NCBI RefSeq assembly: GCF_900114485.1
Contig: NZ_FOTF01000004.1
Location: 175,681-239,680 of the forward strand
Direction of reading: 5' to 3'
DNA length: 64,000 nucleotides
From: Loktanella salsilacus
Lineage (GTDB): Bacteria > Pseudomonadota > Alphaproteobacteria > Rhodobacterales > Rhodobacteraceae
The notes under the pieces are model-generated. The model worked only from the letters and a program-made list of their open reading frames with translations, was not told the DNA's origin and made no database searches. Below, piece after piece: positions 43,726 through 53,173 of this stretch (position 1 is the first letter of the stretch; every line of letters begins with the position of its first letter). Both the position numbers and the translations under genes were made by a program.

Positions 43726-45235
43726 TAAAACCCCGGCAATCTGTCAGATTTACCCGCGTTCGTTTCAGGATTCCAATGGCAGCGGGACCGGCGATTTGCC
43801 GGGAATTACGCGGCGGTTGGATCAGATTGCAGACCTTGGCGTGGATGCGATTTGGCTGTCGCCAATCTATGTGTCGCCCATGATCGACGGTGGCTATGAC
43901 ATCGTCGATCACCGTCACATAGACCCTATGTTTGGCACTTTGGACGATTTTGACACTATGGTCGCCAAAGCGCATGACCTTGGGTTGCAGGTTTATCTGG
44001 ACCAAGTGCTGAACCACACCAGCGACCAAAGCCCTTGGTTCCAAGATGCGATTGCGGGGGACGAGGGCAAGGCCGACCATTACCTGTGGCGCGATCCCAA
44101 GCCTGATGGCAGCCCGCCCAACAATTGGCTGTCGCAGTTCGGGCTGCCCGCATGGCACTGGAACCATCAGCGGCGGCAATATTACTACAGCCAGTTTTTG
44201 CCGCAGCAGCCTTGCCTGAACCTGCGCTGCCCCGGCGTGCAAGATGCAATTGCGACCCAGATGCGCGGATGGCGGGATCGCGGCGTCGACGGGTTCCGTT
44301 TTGACGTGGTCACGGCGTTCCTGTGGGACGAAGTGATGAAGGATAACCCCCCCGCCCGGCCAGAGGTGCAGGACAAAGTCGCAGGCGAGAATTTCAACCC
44401 CTACACCTATCAGGACCATGTCTATGACATGCTGCCCGGCGATGGTGCCGCTTATGCGGAAAACCTGCGCAAATGGGCGGGCGATGACGCCTATCTGTTT
44501 GGGGAAAACACGTCAGGCAATCAGTCGATTGAGCTGGCGATGGCCTTTACCCAGCCGGGGCGATTGGATGCGGTTTACACCACCGACTTGCCTGAAGGAC
44601 GCGGTAGCCCTGCAACCATCGCAGATATGGTGAACCGAAGTGACAGCCTACACCGCATCGCGGGTTGGCTGTCGAGCCATGATCAACCGCGCCACTCGCG
44701 CGGGGACGCCTCTGATCTGGTGTTGGCGCTGCAAATGGCGTTCTTGCCCGGCCCTTGGATCATCTACCAAGGCGAGGATTTGTCATTGCCGCAGCCCAAG
44801 CTGGCCAAAGGCGATGTGACCGATCCGCTTGACCTGCTGTACTGGCCCGATGGCCCGGGGCGTGAAGGCGCGCGTGTGCCTGTGCCATGGACGGCGGATC
44901 GCACCGATCACCACGGGTTTACGTCTGGAATGCCATGGCTGCCGATGGCGTGGGATGGCAAAACCGTCCAGCGCGGATTGAACGTGGTCCGGCCATTCTA
45001 TCGCGAGGTGATCGGCCTGCGCCGCGACCACGATTGGGCTGGCGCGCAAGTGATCGCATGCGAGGCGGATGGTGATGTGCTGGACATGACGATCCAAACT
45101 CAAACAGATCAGCGCTTTCGCGGTCTGTTCAGTCACGGCGCTGGGCAGCCAGGCAATTGCCCTGATACAGAGCCGCTTTTCCGCGCCGATCCTGCCGATG
45201 CGCAGGGCTGGTTTGGCGCGATTTGGCAGGTTTAG
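43715..45235 (+). CDS. Alpha-glucosidase / GH13 family
   Basis: A 506-residue GH13 enzyme of the oligo-1,6-glucosidase/alpha-glucosidase type. The TIM-barrel catalytic motifs are in order: DQVLNHTSDQSPWF (region I), DGFRFDVVTAF (nucleophile Asp), LFGENTS (acid/base Glu) and SSHDQPRH (third acid). The opening ICQIYPRSFQDSNGSGTGDLPGI matches this group. The only start is the TTG at 43715, because an in-frame stop is two codons upstream; GGAGG at 43702-43706 is well placed. It likely cleaves alpha-glucosides in the cytoplasm. A hairpin without T-tract follows at 45243. Confidence 0.93.
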   Translation: MEHNKTPAICQIYPRSFQDSNGSGTGDLPGITRRLDQIADLGVDAIWLSPIYVSPMIDGGYDIVDHRHIDPMFGTLDDFDTMVAKAHDLGLQVYLDQVLNHTSDQSPWFQDAIAGDEGKADHYLWRDPKPDGSPPNNWLSQFGLPAWHWNHQRRQYYYSQFLPQQPCLNLRCPGVQDAIATQMRGWRDRGVDGFRFDVVTAFLWDEVMKDNPPARPEVQDKVAGENFNPYTYQDHVYDMLPGDGAAYAENLRKWAGDDAYLFGENTSGNQSIELAMAFTQPGRLDAVYTTDLPEGRGSPATIADMVNRSDSLHRIAGWLSSHDQPRHSRGDASDLVLALQMAFLPGPWIIYQGEDLSLPQPKLAKGDVTDPLDLLYWPDGPGREGARVPVPWTADRTDHHGFTSGMPWLPMAWDGKTVQRGLNVVRPFYREVIGLRRDHDWAGAQVIACEADGDVLDMTIQTQTDQRFRGLFSHGAGQPGNCPDTEPLFRADPADAQGWFGAIWQV

Positions 45236-45242
45236 GGACGTG

Positions 45243-45260
45243 CCCCGCCGTTAGGCGGGG
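45243..45260. terminator. Hairpin between convergent glucosidase and glgX
   Basis: A 7-bp stem, CCCCGCC (45243-45249) with GGCGGGG (45254-45260), has a four-base loop. The glgX stop lies inside its loop. No T-tract follows on either side, so it may only be a weak terminator. Confidence 0.4.
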
Positions 45261-47314
45261 CCGCCTTGGGTCAACACAAGGACGCTTTGCCATGGGGCCT
45301 CAATAGTCCCCGACACTGTCAAATGCGCCGCTGGATCGTTGGCGGATGTGTCCAGTTGTTGCGCCCAGTCGCCTTCTGGCAAGGCGAACTCTGCCGTATC
45401 GCCCGCGTTCAGGATCAACAACACGTCCGCGCCGCCTGACATCACGACCCGTTTGGCAAAAATGCGCAGGCCGCCGTCGTGCCAGTCGTCCTCGCTCATC
45501 TCGCGTCCCTCGGCGTGCAGCCAGCGGATCGCTTTGCCGTCCGATAGCTCTGCGTTGCCAAAGCTGGTGTCGATGAACTCGTCAAGTTTCTGGCGCAGCG
45601 CAAGGGCGGCCGTGGCGGAGGCAATCAGCGTCTGGTCCGCGTTATCCCAATCGAGCCAGGTCAGATCGTTGTCTTGGCAATAGGCGTTGTTATTGCCCTG
45701 CTGCGTCTGGCCGAACTCATCCCCCGCAAGGATCATCGGGACGCCTTGGCTTAGCGCGACAGTCGCCAGCATGGCCTTCACCCGCCGCTTGCGTGCCTCA
45801 AGAATCGCGGGATCGTCGGTCGGCCCCTCCGTCCCAAGATTGTCGCTGATGTTATTGTCATGCCCGTCGCGACCATCTTCGCCATTCGCGTCGTTGTGCT
45901 TGTCGTTATAGGCGGTCGTGTCCCACAGGGTGAAACCGTCATGGGCCGCGACAAAGTTGACCGACGACGTTGCGGGCCGGTTATCGTGGTTGAACTGGAC
46001 AGGCGATCCGGACAAACGCTCGCTCATCGGGGCGATCATGCTGTCATCGCGTCGCCAGAAGGCGCGAATATCGTCGCGCGACTTGTCGTTCCATTCGCGG
46101 AACGGCCAAACGAAGCCGCCGACCTGATAGCCGCCGTGGCCGATGTCCCAAGGCTCTGCGATCAGTTTGACGGCAGACAGCACCGGGTCCTGCCGGATCG
46201 TCGCAAAGAAGTTGCCGCTGCGGTCGAACCCGTCCGCCTCCCGCGCGAGGGTCGAGGCAAGGTCGAAGCGGAAGCCGTCGACATGCATCACCTCTACCCA
46301 ATAGCGCAGCGAATCCATGACCATGCGCAGCACCATCGGGTGCTGCACGTTCAGCGTATTGCCCGTGCCCGTGGTGTCATAGACGTGGCGTTTATCATCG
46401 CCGGTCATGTAATAGGTCGCGTTGTCGATGCCGCGAAACGACAGGGTCGGCCCCATCTCGTTGCCTTCGCAGGTGTGGTTATAGACGACGTCTAGGATCA
46501 CCTCGATCCCGGCGGCGTGGAAGCGGTCGATCGCCTCTTTCACCTCGCGGATATCCCAGCTTTTCAGATATCCTTGGTGCGGGGCAAAAAAGGACAGGGT
46601 GTTGTAGCCCCAATAGTTCGACAGGCCTTTTTCGATCAGATAGTTGTCGTTCGCAAAGGCATGGATCGGCAGCAGCTCAATCGCGGTCACGCCAAGCTTT
46701 GTCAGATGCTCGATCACCGGATCGGACGACAGCGCGGCAAAAGTGCCGCGATCAGCCTGCACGACGCCGGGGTGCTTCATCGTCAGGCCCTTGACGTGCG
46801 CCTCGTAGATGACGGTTTTGTCCCACCGGGTGCGCAGGGCATCGTTGCGGTCCCACTGGTAATCGTCACCGGTGACAACGCCTTTTGGCATGAACTGCGC
46901 AGAGTCGCGGTCGTCAAAGGTCAGATCGTCTTCGCCGACTTGATAGCCGAACAAGGAATCATCCCAGACCAGCTTGCCCATCAACGCGCGGGCGTAGGGG
47001 TCAAGCAGCAGCTTGTTTGGATTAAACCTGTCGCCATTTTCTGGATCGTAGGGGCCATGCACACGGTAGCCATAACGCTGGCCGATTTTCAGGCCGGGCA
47101 CAAAGCCGTGCCAAACGCCGCCTTCCATATCGGGCAGGGCGACGCGGGCCGTCTCGTTCTGGCCGGATTCGTCGTATAAACACAGCTCAACCTTTTCGGC
47201 GGCGTTGGAAAAGAGGGCGAAGTTGACGCCATCGTCGCGCGCCTCGGTGCCCATTTTATCGGGCCGGGCCAAAGAGGTATCGAAGGTCGCGTTGGCCGAC
47301 GGATTGGTCGTCAT
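45251..47314 (-). CDS. glgX: Glycogen debranching enzyme
   Basis: A 687-residue GH13 isoamylase-type enzyme that removes alpha-1,6 branches from glycogen. Residues about 20-160 form the N-terminal CBM48/isoamylase domain (GVNFALFSNAAEKVELCLYDE). The catalytic barrel carries DVVYNHT, DGFRFDLAST (nucleophile), LIAEPWDIG (acid/base) and AAHDGFTL (third acid). A beta domain ends the protein. It freely makes linear maltodextrins that TreY and TreZ can turn into trehalose. The gap to treY is 148 bases with no distinct motif seen. Confidence 0.95.
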   Translation of the reverse strand: MTTNPSANATFDTSLARPDKMGTEARDDGVNFALFSNAAEKVELCLYDESGQNETARVALPDMEGGVWHGFVPGLKIGQRYGYRVHGPYDPENGDRFNPNKLLLDPYARALMGKLVWDDSLFGYQVGEDDLTFDDRDSAQFMPKGVVTGDDYQWDRNDALRTRWDKTVIYEAHVKGLTMKHPGVVQADRGTFAALSSDPVIEHLTKLGVTAIELLPIHAFANDNYLIEKGLSNYWGYNTLSFFAPHQGYLKSWDIREVKEAIDRFHAAGIEVILDVVYNHTCEGNEMGPTLSFRGIDNATYYMTGDDKRHVYDTTGTGNTLNVQHPMVLRMVMDSLRYWVEVMHVDGFRFDLASTLAREADGFDRSGNFFATIRQDPVLSAVKLIAEPWDIGHGGYQVGGFVWPFREWNDKSRDDIRAFWRRDDSMIAPMSERLSGSPVQFNHDNRPATSSVNFVAAHDGFTLWDTTAYNDKHNDANGEDGRDGHDNNISDNLGTEGPTDDPAILEARKRRVKAMLATVALSQGVPMILAGDEFGQTQQGNNNAYCQDNDLTWLDWDNADQTLIASATAALALRQKLDEFIDTSFGNAELSDGKAIRWLHAEGREMSEDDWHDGGLRIFAKRVVMSGGADVLLILNAGDTAEFALPEGDWAQQLDTSANDPAAHLTVSGTIEAPWQSVLVLTQGGPA

Positions 47315-47462
47315 TCTGTGTCATCCTATATGCGCCGCGCGGTCTGCAGTTGTCGCGGCAGGTGGCATCGGGCGATTGTCGCGCGCGCCTTAATCGTGGA
47401 TCAACGCCGATCTGCAAAACCTGTTCCGCTGCAGTGCAGAAACAGGATGCAGCGTCCCTAAA

Positions 47463-49691
47463 TCAGGCGGTTCCGCTGTTTATTAGGGCAGTCATGCCAT
47501 CCAAGACGACCTTTACCGGCTGGGGCGCCTGCAGATCGCAATGCAGGGCCAGTCGTTGACCTGCCGTGGCGCGTTGCACTGTGATGATCCCAGCTAGATC
47601 GCGCGAAATCCGGCAGGTCGCGGTTTCAAAGAATGCCGGGTCCGCCTGTCGCAGTTGCAAAAGCTGGCGCGACAAACGGGCCTTGTCCCCAGCAAAGCCC
47701 GGCGCATCGGTCAGTTTCATCAACTGGTCCAGATCGACAGCACGGCGGTTGTCCGGGTCGGTCAGTGCGAAATGCGCGCCAAGGCAGCTACGATAAATGT
47801 CGGGCACCCCGGTCATCGTCAGCTTTAGGGCCGTCTGGATCAGCGATAGCCGCTCGCCCAGCATGATCAATCGGTCCAAGGCGGCAGGACGTGCCGTCTG
47901 CCACTGCGCCGTTAGGTGCGGAATTAGGTTCAGCACGCGGGCTTCGGCGTCGGTGTCGGGATAGGTCCAGTTGGTCATGCGTTTGGCTTCTCGCATGGCT
48001 TTGGTCATGTGGTCGTGCAGGCGTTCGTTAATATCGTCCGACGCATCCCAAATCGCCAGCGCGCTTTGCACCAGATACCAACGTGTATTCGGCCGCACGA
48101 GGTCGGCACCAGGCAGCAACGTTGTCTGTGCGATCAAGTCCAGCAGATCGCCAGGCAGGTGACTGCAGGCGACAAGGCGCATGCGCGAATCCTCTGACCG
48201 CTTGGTGTCGTGGGATGACGTGAGGGTCAGTGCGGTAGGCAAGCGGTGCGCTAGCCAGTCGTTCAGCGCATCGTCCGTGATTGTGACCGCGTCGGGGTCG
48301 GCCCCGACCTCGTTCGCGGCGATATAGGCGTTCCAGCGGAAACCGGCGGTATCCTCGTGTGATTTCGCCAGCAAGGCACCGGTGACTTGTTGGAACCGGA
48401 CCTGTAGGCGCTGGGCCTGCGGCGTTTGCGGGTTTACGATGCAATCGGTCAATAGGCGCACGACGTTGTCGGTACGCAGATCGCGCGCGGCTTCGTCCGC
48501 AACCTGCTGCATGAGGGCCAAATCCTCTGGCCGGCTTTTGCTGCTGGCCAAATAAGTGCGATAACGCGGAAAAGCGACGAGCAGGGCAATGACCGCCTCG
48601 CGCAGCGCCTCTTGCCCCTGTTCATCACCGGCCGCCTGCGCGGCGGCGTCCGCCAGTGCGATCATTTGCTGCAGCTCTGCCGCCAGATCCTGACGCAGGA
48701 CTTCGTGTTTGGCGGACGTCAATGCGTCGTGAAACCGGCCCTTGCGCCCGGTCTGGTCCTGCCATGCTGCCAGCAAGGTTGCGTGACCGTCGCCATCGGT
48801 CAGCACGCGGGCAATCTGGCGCGCGGCCTCGTATCCGGTCGTGCCGGCAAGGCCCCAATCGGGCAAGTCTTCGTCGCCGGTCAGGATCTTTTCGACCCAA
48901 ATTGGCGTGTCCGGCACGCGGGCTTTTAGCTTTTCAAGATAGGCACAAGGATCGGCGAGCCCGTCGATGTGATCCAGCCGCAGTCCCTGAACTTGACCCG
49001 TTTCGATCAGATCAAAGGTTTTGCGATGCATGTCGCCGAAAACGGCATCATCCTCGACCCGCATCCCGATCAGACCCGTGACGTTGAAAAAACGCCGGTG
49101 CGTGATGCTGTCCCGTTCGCGCTGCCAAGGCGTCAGCCGCCATGCCTGCGCATCGTGAAGTTTTGACAGATCGACGCCACCCCTCACGCTGGCAGGGTTT
49201 AGCGGAATCGCCAGATCGCCAACGCGCAGCACGGGACCGTCGGCCTCTTGGTCCAGACTGACTTTGCCGTCCTCAAGCAACGCCTCGAAGTTGTCGGTCA
49301 GAAACGGCAGCAGCAGGCGTTCGGACCAGTCGATATCAAAGTGCGGGGCAAAGCGGCTATCACTACCGTGGCGCAGCACATCGCGTAGCCATGGGTTTTC
49401 CAGCGAAAAGGCGGTGTGGTTCGGGACGATGTCGATAATGATCCCGATTCCAGCAGCCTGCGCCGCAGCGGCAAGCCTAGCGAACCCGTCATCGCCGCCC
49501 AAAGAGGGTTCGATCACATTGGGGTCGATCACATCATAGCCGTGGGTCGATCCGGTTTGCGCTGCAAAGATTGGAGACAGATAAAGGTGGCTGATCCCGT
49601 TGGACTTCAGGTGGGGCAGATAGCGTTCAGCCGCCGCGAAATCGACGCCTTCGCGCAGTTGCAGACGATAGGTGGCCGTGAATGGGATCAT
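47463..49691 (-). CDS. treY: Maltooligosyl trehalose synthase
   Basis: A 742-residue GH13 enzyme that rearranges the reducing-end alpha-1,4 glucose bond of maltodextrin to alpha,alpha-1,1. Motifs: DIVPNHTAF, GLRLDHIDGLADP (nucleophile), IWVEKIL (acid/base) and SSHDTKRSEDSRMR, the last a TreY hallmark. The N-terminus begins PFTATYRLQLREGVDFAAAERYLPHL, as usual. The start overlaps the treZ stop as ATGA, so the two are translated together. Length is within the typical range for TreY. Confidence 0.95.
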   Translation of the reverse strand: MIPFTATYRLQLREGVDFAAAERYLPHLKSNGISHLYLSPIFAAQTGSTHGYDVIDPNVIEPSLGGDDGFARLAAAAQAAGIGIIIDIVPNHTAFSLENPWLRDVLRHGSDSRFAPHFDIDWSERLLLPFLTDNFEALLEDGKVSLDQEADGPVLRVGDLAIPLNPASVRGGVDLSKLHDAQAWRLTPWQRERDSITHRRFFNVTGLIGMRVEDDAVFGDMHRKTFDLIETGQVQGLRLDHIDGLADPCAYLEKLKARVPDTPIWVEKILTGDEDLPDWGLAGTTGYEAARQIARVLTDGDGHATLLAAWQDQTGRKGRFHDALTSAKHEVLRQDLAAELQQMIALADAAAQAAGDEQGQEALREAVIALLVAFPRYRTYLASSKSRPEDLALMQQVADEAARDLRTDNVVRLLTDCIVNPQTPQAQRLQVRFQQVTGALLAKSHEDTAGFRWNAYIAANEVGADPDAVTITDDALNDWLAHRLPTALTLTSSHDTKRSEDSRMRLVACSHLPGDLLDLIAQTTLLPGADLVRPNTRWYLVQSALAIWDASDDINERLHDHMTKAMREAKRMTNWTYPDTDAEARVLNLIPHLTAQWQTARPAALDRLIMLGERLSLIQTALKLTMTGVPDIYRSCLGAHFALTDPDNRRAVDLDQLMKLTDAPGFAGDKARLSRQLLQLRQADPAFFETATCRISRDLAGIITVQRATAGQRLALHCDLQAPQPVKVVLDGMTALINSGTA

Positions 49692-51418
49692 GTCTGCTCA
49701 ATCCATGTATGAAATGCGAAATCGTCCTGTGGTGACCCAAGACTTAGTTGGGTTTGCGCCGCTGGCCAGTTGCCCGTCGGGACGGGTTGGCCCAGTTGGA
49801 TGGTGCTATTCAGCAGGCCCGTGTTGAACTGCCATGTGACCCGCAGCGCCTTTGGCCCGATGATCTGGGCCCGCGCTAAGGTCAGTCCGCTGTGCAACAA
49901 CGGCAGCACGACAGCGCGCCGCCATGTCAGCAGACGCGCCGTCAGATCGCGCCAATCAGCTGCATCCGGGGGCGGCGCGTCATAGGGGCGGGCACCGTGA
50001 AATGTTTGCGGGTCCAGTGGATCCGGCAGGGCACCGTCAAACCCGCTGAAGGCGGAAAACTCTGACAGGCGGCCATTGCGGACGGCATCGGCCAGATCGC
50101 CGGTAAAGTTGCAAAAGAAGGGAAAAGGGGTGCGTGCGCCGATCTCTTCGCCTTGAAATAGCATGGGCACGAAGGGCGACGTCAGTAGCATAGCGTGCGC
50201 CACTTGCATCGCTTCGGGTGACGAAAGGGCGATCAGGCGTTCGCCAAGGGCGCGGTTGCCGATTTGGTCGTGGGTCTGATTGGCGTTCACAAAGGCCTGC
50301 GGCGGTAGATGCCCGCTTGGTGCACCGCGCGGCTTTGCACCTGCGTCCTGTCCGGGGCGAGGCTGCCCTTGGTCAACGTGGCCTTCGGTCAGGGCGGTGG
50401 CCAGATCGCGGATCGGATCGGCGGCAAAGGGGGCGTAGTATCCTTCGTTTTCGCCTGTCAGCAGACAGTGCAGGCTGTGATGGTAGTCATCGTTCCATTG
50501 GGTGTCAGTGACGCCAGCGTCGCGGTGATGGGGCAGGTTACGCTCATCCTCTGCGATCAAGTGCAGGGGGCGGGGCAGGTTCAGTGCGCGCAGCTGGGTA
50601 GAGAGTTCGGCAAGAAACTCTGGCGTGGATGGGTCTTGGATCTGGTGCACAGCGTCCAATCGCAGCCCGTCGACGCCAAAGTCACGCACCCACATGATCG
50701 CGTTTTGAATAAAGAACGCGCGCACCGGCCTTTGCGTAAAATCAATTGCTGGCCCCCAAGGGGTCGTGCGGTTCGCGTCAAAGAAGTCGGGGCTGATGCT
50801 GTGCAGGTAAGCCCCCGCTGGCCCGAAATGGTTATAGACGACATCAAGGATCACCGACATGCCAAGCCCGTGCGCGGCCGCGACGAAGGCGGCGAAATCT
50901 TCGGGTGTGCCATAGGCGGGATGCACGGCGTAGGGCAGAACGCCGTCATAGCCCCAGCCGCGATTGCCGGCGAACTGGGCGATCGGCATCACCTCTACCG
51001 TGTTGATACCCAGATCAGCGAGGTCCGGCAGCTTTTTAGCGGCGGCGGCGAATGTGCCTGCCTTGGTAAAGGTGCCGATGTGGATTTCGCTGATCACGCT
51101 GTCACGCCAGTCGCGGCCGGTCCAAGTGTTGGTGGATTGCGGCGGAATGGTCAGCAGCGATGGCGCATGAACATCCCCGCTTTGCTGTCGCGCGGCGGGG
51201 TCGGGGATGCGGGTGCCATCGACATCAAAGACATATGCAGCTGCGGCAGGTGCCATAACTGTGCCGCGAAATGTGCCGTCCGTGCCGCGCGTCAGGGAGG
51301 TAGGGGTTCCATCGACGACGACGCTGACCGCCCTCGCTTGCGGCGACCAAAGGGCTGCGGTCCACATATCCGGCCCGCTGGGCAGCAGGCCCCAATGCTG
51401 CGACGTTACTTCGTCCAT
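49688..51418 (-). CDS. treZ: Malto-oligosyltrehalose trehalohydrolase
   Basis: A 576-residue GH13 enzyme that cuts trehalose from the end made by TreY. The N-terminal beta domain (residues about 1-90) precedes the barrel. Motifs are DVVYNHFGPAGAYL, GLRLDAVHQIQD (nucleophile), LIAEDERN (acid/base) and NQTHDQIGNRALGERL (third acid), the last typical of TreZ. Start at ATG 51418 (MDEVTSQHWGLLPS); a frame to 51520 adds sequence with no match to the family. It is the first gene of treZ-treY, with glgX downstream. Divergent from the MFS gene, 140 bases away. Confidence 0.95.
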   Translation of the reverse strand: MDEVTSQHWGLLPSGPDMWTAALWSPQARAVSVVVDGTPTSLTRGTDGTFRGTVMAPAAAAYVFDVDGTRIPDPAARQQSGDVHAPSLLTIPPQSTNTWTGRDWRDSVISEIHIGTFTKAGTFAAAAKKLPDLADLGINTVEVMPIAQFAGNRGWGYDGVLPYAVHPAYGTPEDFAAFVAAAHGLGMSVILDVVYNHFGPAGAYLHSISPDFFDANRTTPWGPAIDFTQRPVRAFFIQNAIMWVRDFGVDGLRLDAVHQIQDPSTPEFLAELSTQLRALNLPRPLHLIAEDERNLPHHRDAGVTDTQWNDDYHHSLHCLLTGENEGYYAPFAADPIRDLATALTEGHVDQGQPRPGQDAGAKPRGAPSGHLPPQAFVNANQTHDQIGNRALGERLIALSSPEAMQVAHAMLLTSPFVPMLFQGEEIGARTPFPFFCNFTGDLADAVRNGRLSEFSAFSGFDGALPDPLDPQTFHGARPYDAPPPDAADWRDLTARLLTWRRAVVLPLLHSGLTLARAQIIGPKALRVTWQFNTGLLNSTIQLGQPVPTGNWPAAQTQLSLGSPQDDFAFHTWIEQT

Positions 51419-51558
51419 AACCCTTAACCTTTGCCGCTTTTGTCCCCTTTCAGAACCCCGAACGCACCTCCGCGGTTCCGCGTGTGTTTGATACTGCACG
51501 CCTCGCGCCCTAGCTTGCAAGAAGCCGATGATCGGCGCTGATCAAAGGACGATCCCCA

Positions 51559-53091
51559 ATGTCGCCAAAGATACGCAGTAGCCTTGCCACTTGGGCCGGA
51601 TTTGCGGCGATGTGTCTGGGCATGTTCATGGCCATTCTGGACGTGCAGATTGTGGCGACCTCTTTGCCGGATATTCAAGGCGCATTGGACATCCCGCCAG
51701 AGCAGATGAGCTGGGTGCAAACCGCCTATTTGATTGCCGAAGTCATTGCGATCCCGTTGACGGGGCTGCTGATGCGGGCGCTGTCAATGCGCTGGCTGTT
51801 CGTGATTGCGACAAGCGTGTTCACCATAGCCTCGATCGGGTGCGCTGCGTCGCAGGGATTTAACAGCCTGATCGCTTGGCGCGTGCTGCAAGGGTTCGCA
51901 GGGGGCACCCTGATCCCGGCGGTCTTTGCGGCCGTGTTCTTGCTGTTTCCGGTGCACCGGCAGGGGCTTGCCACGACCTTGGCGGGCGTTGTTGCGGTTC
52001 TGGCTCCGACGGTTGGGCCGATCATCGGGGGGTGGATTACGTCAAATTATTCATGGCATTGGCTGTTTTTGGTCAATGTCGTGCCAGGCATCCTTGCCGT
52101 GGTGATTGCGGCTTGGCTTGTCCCTGCCGCGCAGACCCAGTTGGGCCAAATCCGGCGGGTTGATTGGCTGTCGCTGCTTGGCATGGCGCTGGCCCTTGCC
52201 ACGCTGGAAATCGCGCTGAAAGAGGCACCGTCACGCGGATGGCTGTCACCGCTGGTGGTGGGGCTGCTGGCCGTAAGTGTCGCGAGCGGTGTGGGATTTG
52301 TGCGGCGCAGTTTGCAGCATACCAGCCCGGTTGTTGCACTGCGAAGCTTCAACGATCGCCGGTTTACGATTGCCTGCATCCTGTCGTTTGTGCTGGGAAT
52401 TGGGCTGTTCGGCTCTGTCTATCTGATGCCGGTGTTTCTGGCCTTTGTGCGTGATCATACCGCGCTGGAAATCGGAACGATCATGTTGGTGACTGGCGTT
52501 GCACAGCTTGTCATTGCGCCCATTGCCGTCGCTTTGGAAAAGCGCGTGTCGGCGCGGGTACTGACCGCGCTTGGCTTTGCTTTTTTCGCCATCGGGCTGG
52601 GGATGAGCATGTTTCAGACCCCCCGCACTGACTATGATCAAATGTTCTGGCCGCAGGTCGTGCGCGGTCTGGCGATTATGTTTTGCCTGCTGCCGCCAAC
52701 CCGCATGGCGCTGGGCCATTTGGCGGATGCGCAGGTGCCGGACGCCAGCGGCGTGTTCAACTTGATGCGCAATTTGGGCGGAGCCATCGGCCTCGCGCTG
52801 ATCGACACGGTGATTTATGCGCGCGGCCCGGTGCATGCGGCGGACCTGACGGCGCGGCTGGCGTCGGGGGATGCGGGGGCGGCCAGCTTTATCGGTATTC
52901 CGGCGTCCTTGCTGACAGGCGGCGCGCCGTCGCCAGCGCAACAGGCGATGCTGGCACCGCTGCTGGAAAAGGCATCGCTGACCATGGCGATCAACGATGC
53001 GTGGATGATGATGGCGGCGGTGACGGCCCTCGCGCTGATCTGCATCCCTTTTGCCCAGCAACGTGCCGTGCCGCAAAACGCCATGGAATAG
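51559..53091 (+). CDS. DHA2/EmrB-QacA family MFS drug exporter
   Basis: A 510-residue membrane protein with 14 predicted helices. Motif LDVQIVATSLPDIQ in helix 1 is the family signature of 14-TM DHA2 exporters. GLLMRALSMRWLFV corresponds to the motif A loop, and ATTLAGVVAVLAPTVGPIIGGW to the antiporter motif C region in helix 5. It would exchange protons for a lipophilic drug or toxic metabolite. AAAGGACGATC precedes the ATG. No MFP (EmrA) partner is nearby. The sulfur-cluster regulator follows 82 bases later on the same strand, but no functional link is visible. Confidence 0.92.
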   Translation: MSPKIRSSLATWAGFAAMCLGMFMAILDVQIVATSLPDIQGALDIPPEQMSWVQTAYLIAEVIAIPLTGLLMRALSMRWLFVIATSVFTIASIGCAASQGFNSLIAWRVLQGFAGGTLIPAVFAAVFLLFPVHRQGLATTLAGVVAVLAPTVGPIIGGWITSNYSWHWLFLVNVVPGILAVVIAAWLVPAAQTQLGQIRRVDWLSLLGMALALATLEIALKEAPSRGWLSPLVVGLLAVSVASGVGFVRRSLQHTSPVVALRSFNDRRFTIACILSFVLGIGLFGSVYLMPVFLAFVRDHTALEIGTIMLVTGVAQLVIAPIAVALEKRVSARVLTALGFAFFAIGLGMSMFQTPRTDYDQMFWPQVVRGLAIMFCLLPPTRMALGHLADAQVPDASGVFNLMRNLGGAIGLALIDTVIYARGPVHAADLTARLASGDAGAASFIGIPASLLTGGAPSPAQQAMLAPLLEKASLTMAINDAWMMMAAVTALALICIPFAQQRAVPQNAME

Positions 53092-53173
53092 AGCCTGATC
53101 TCGTTCAGATTTTTACATGGCGTTTGCTGAATGTGACCCGTAAACATGGTCTGAAATTGGACTGGGGATAACC

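Noticed and set aside
53092..53120. Short CTGA...TCAG repeat followed by ATTTTTA after the MFS gene
   Set aside because: Only four paired bases; below what I would accept as an intrinsic terminator.
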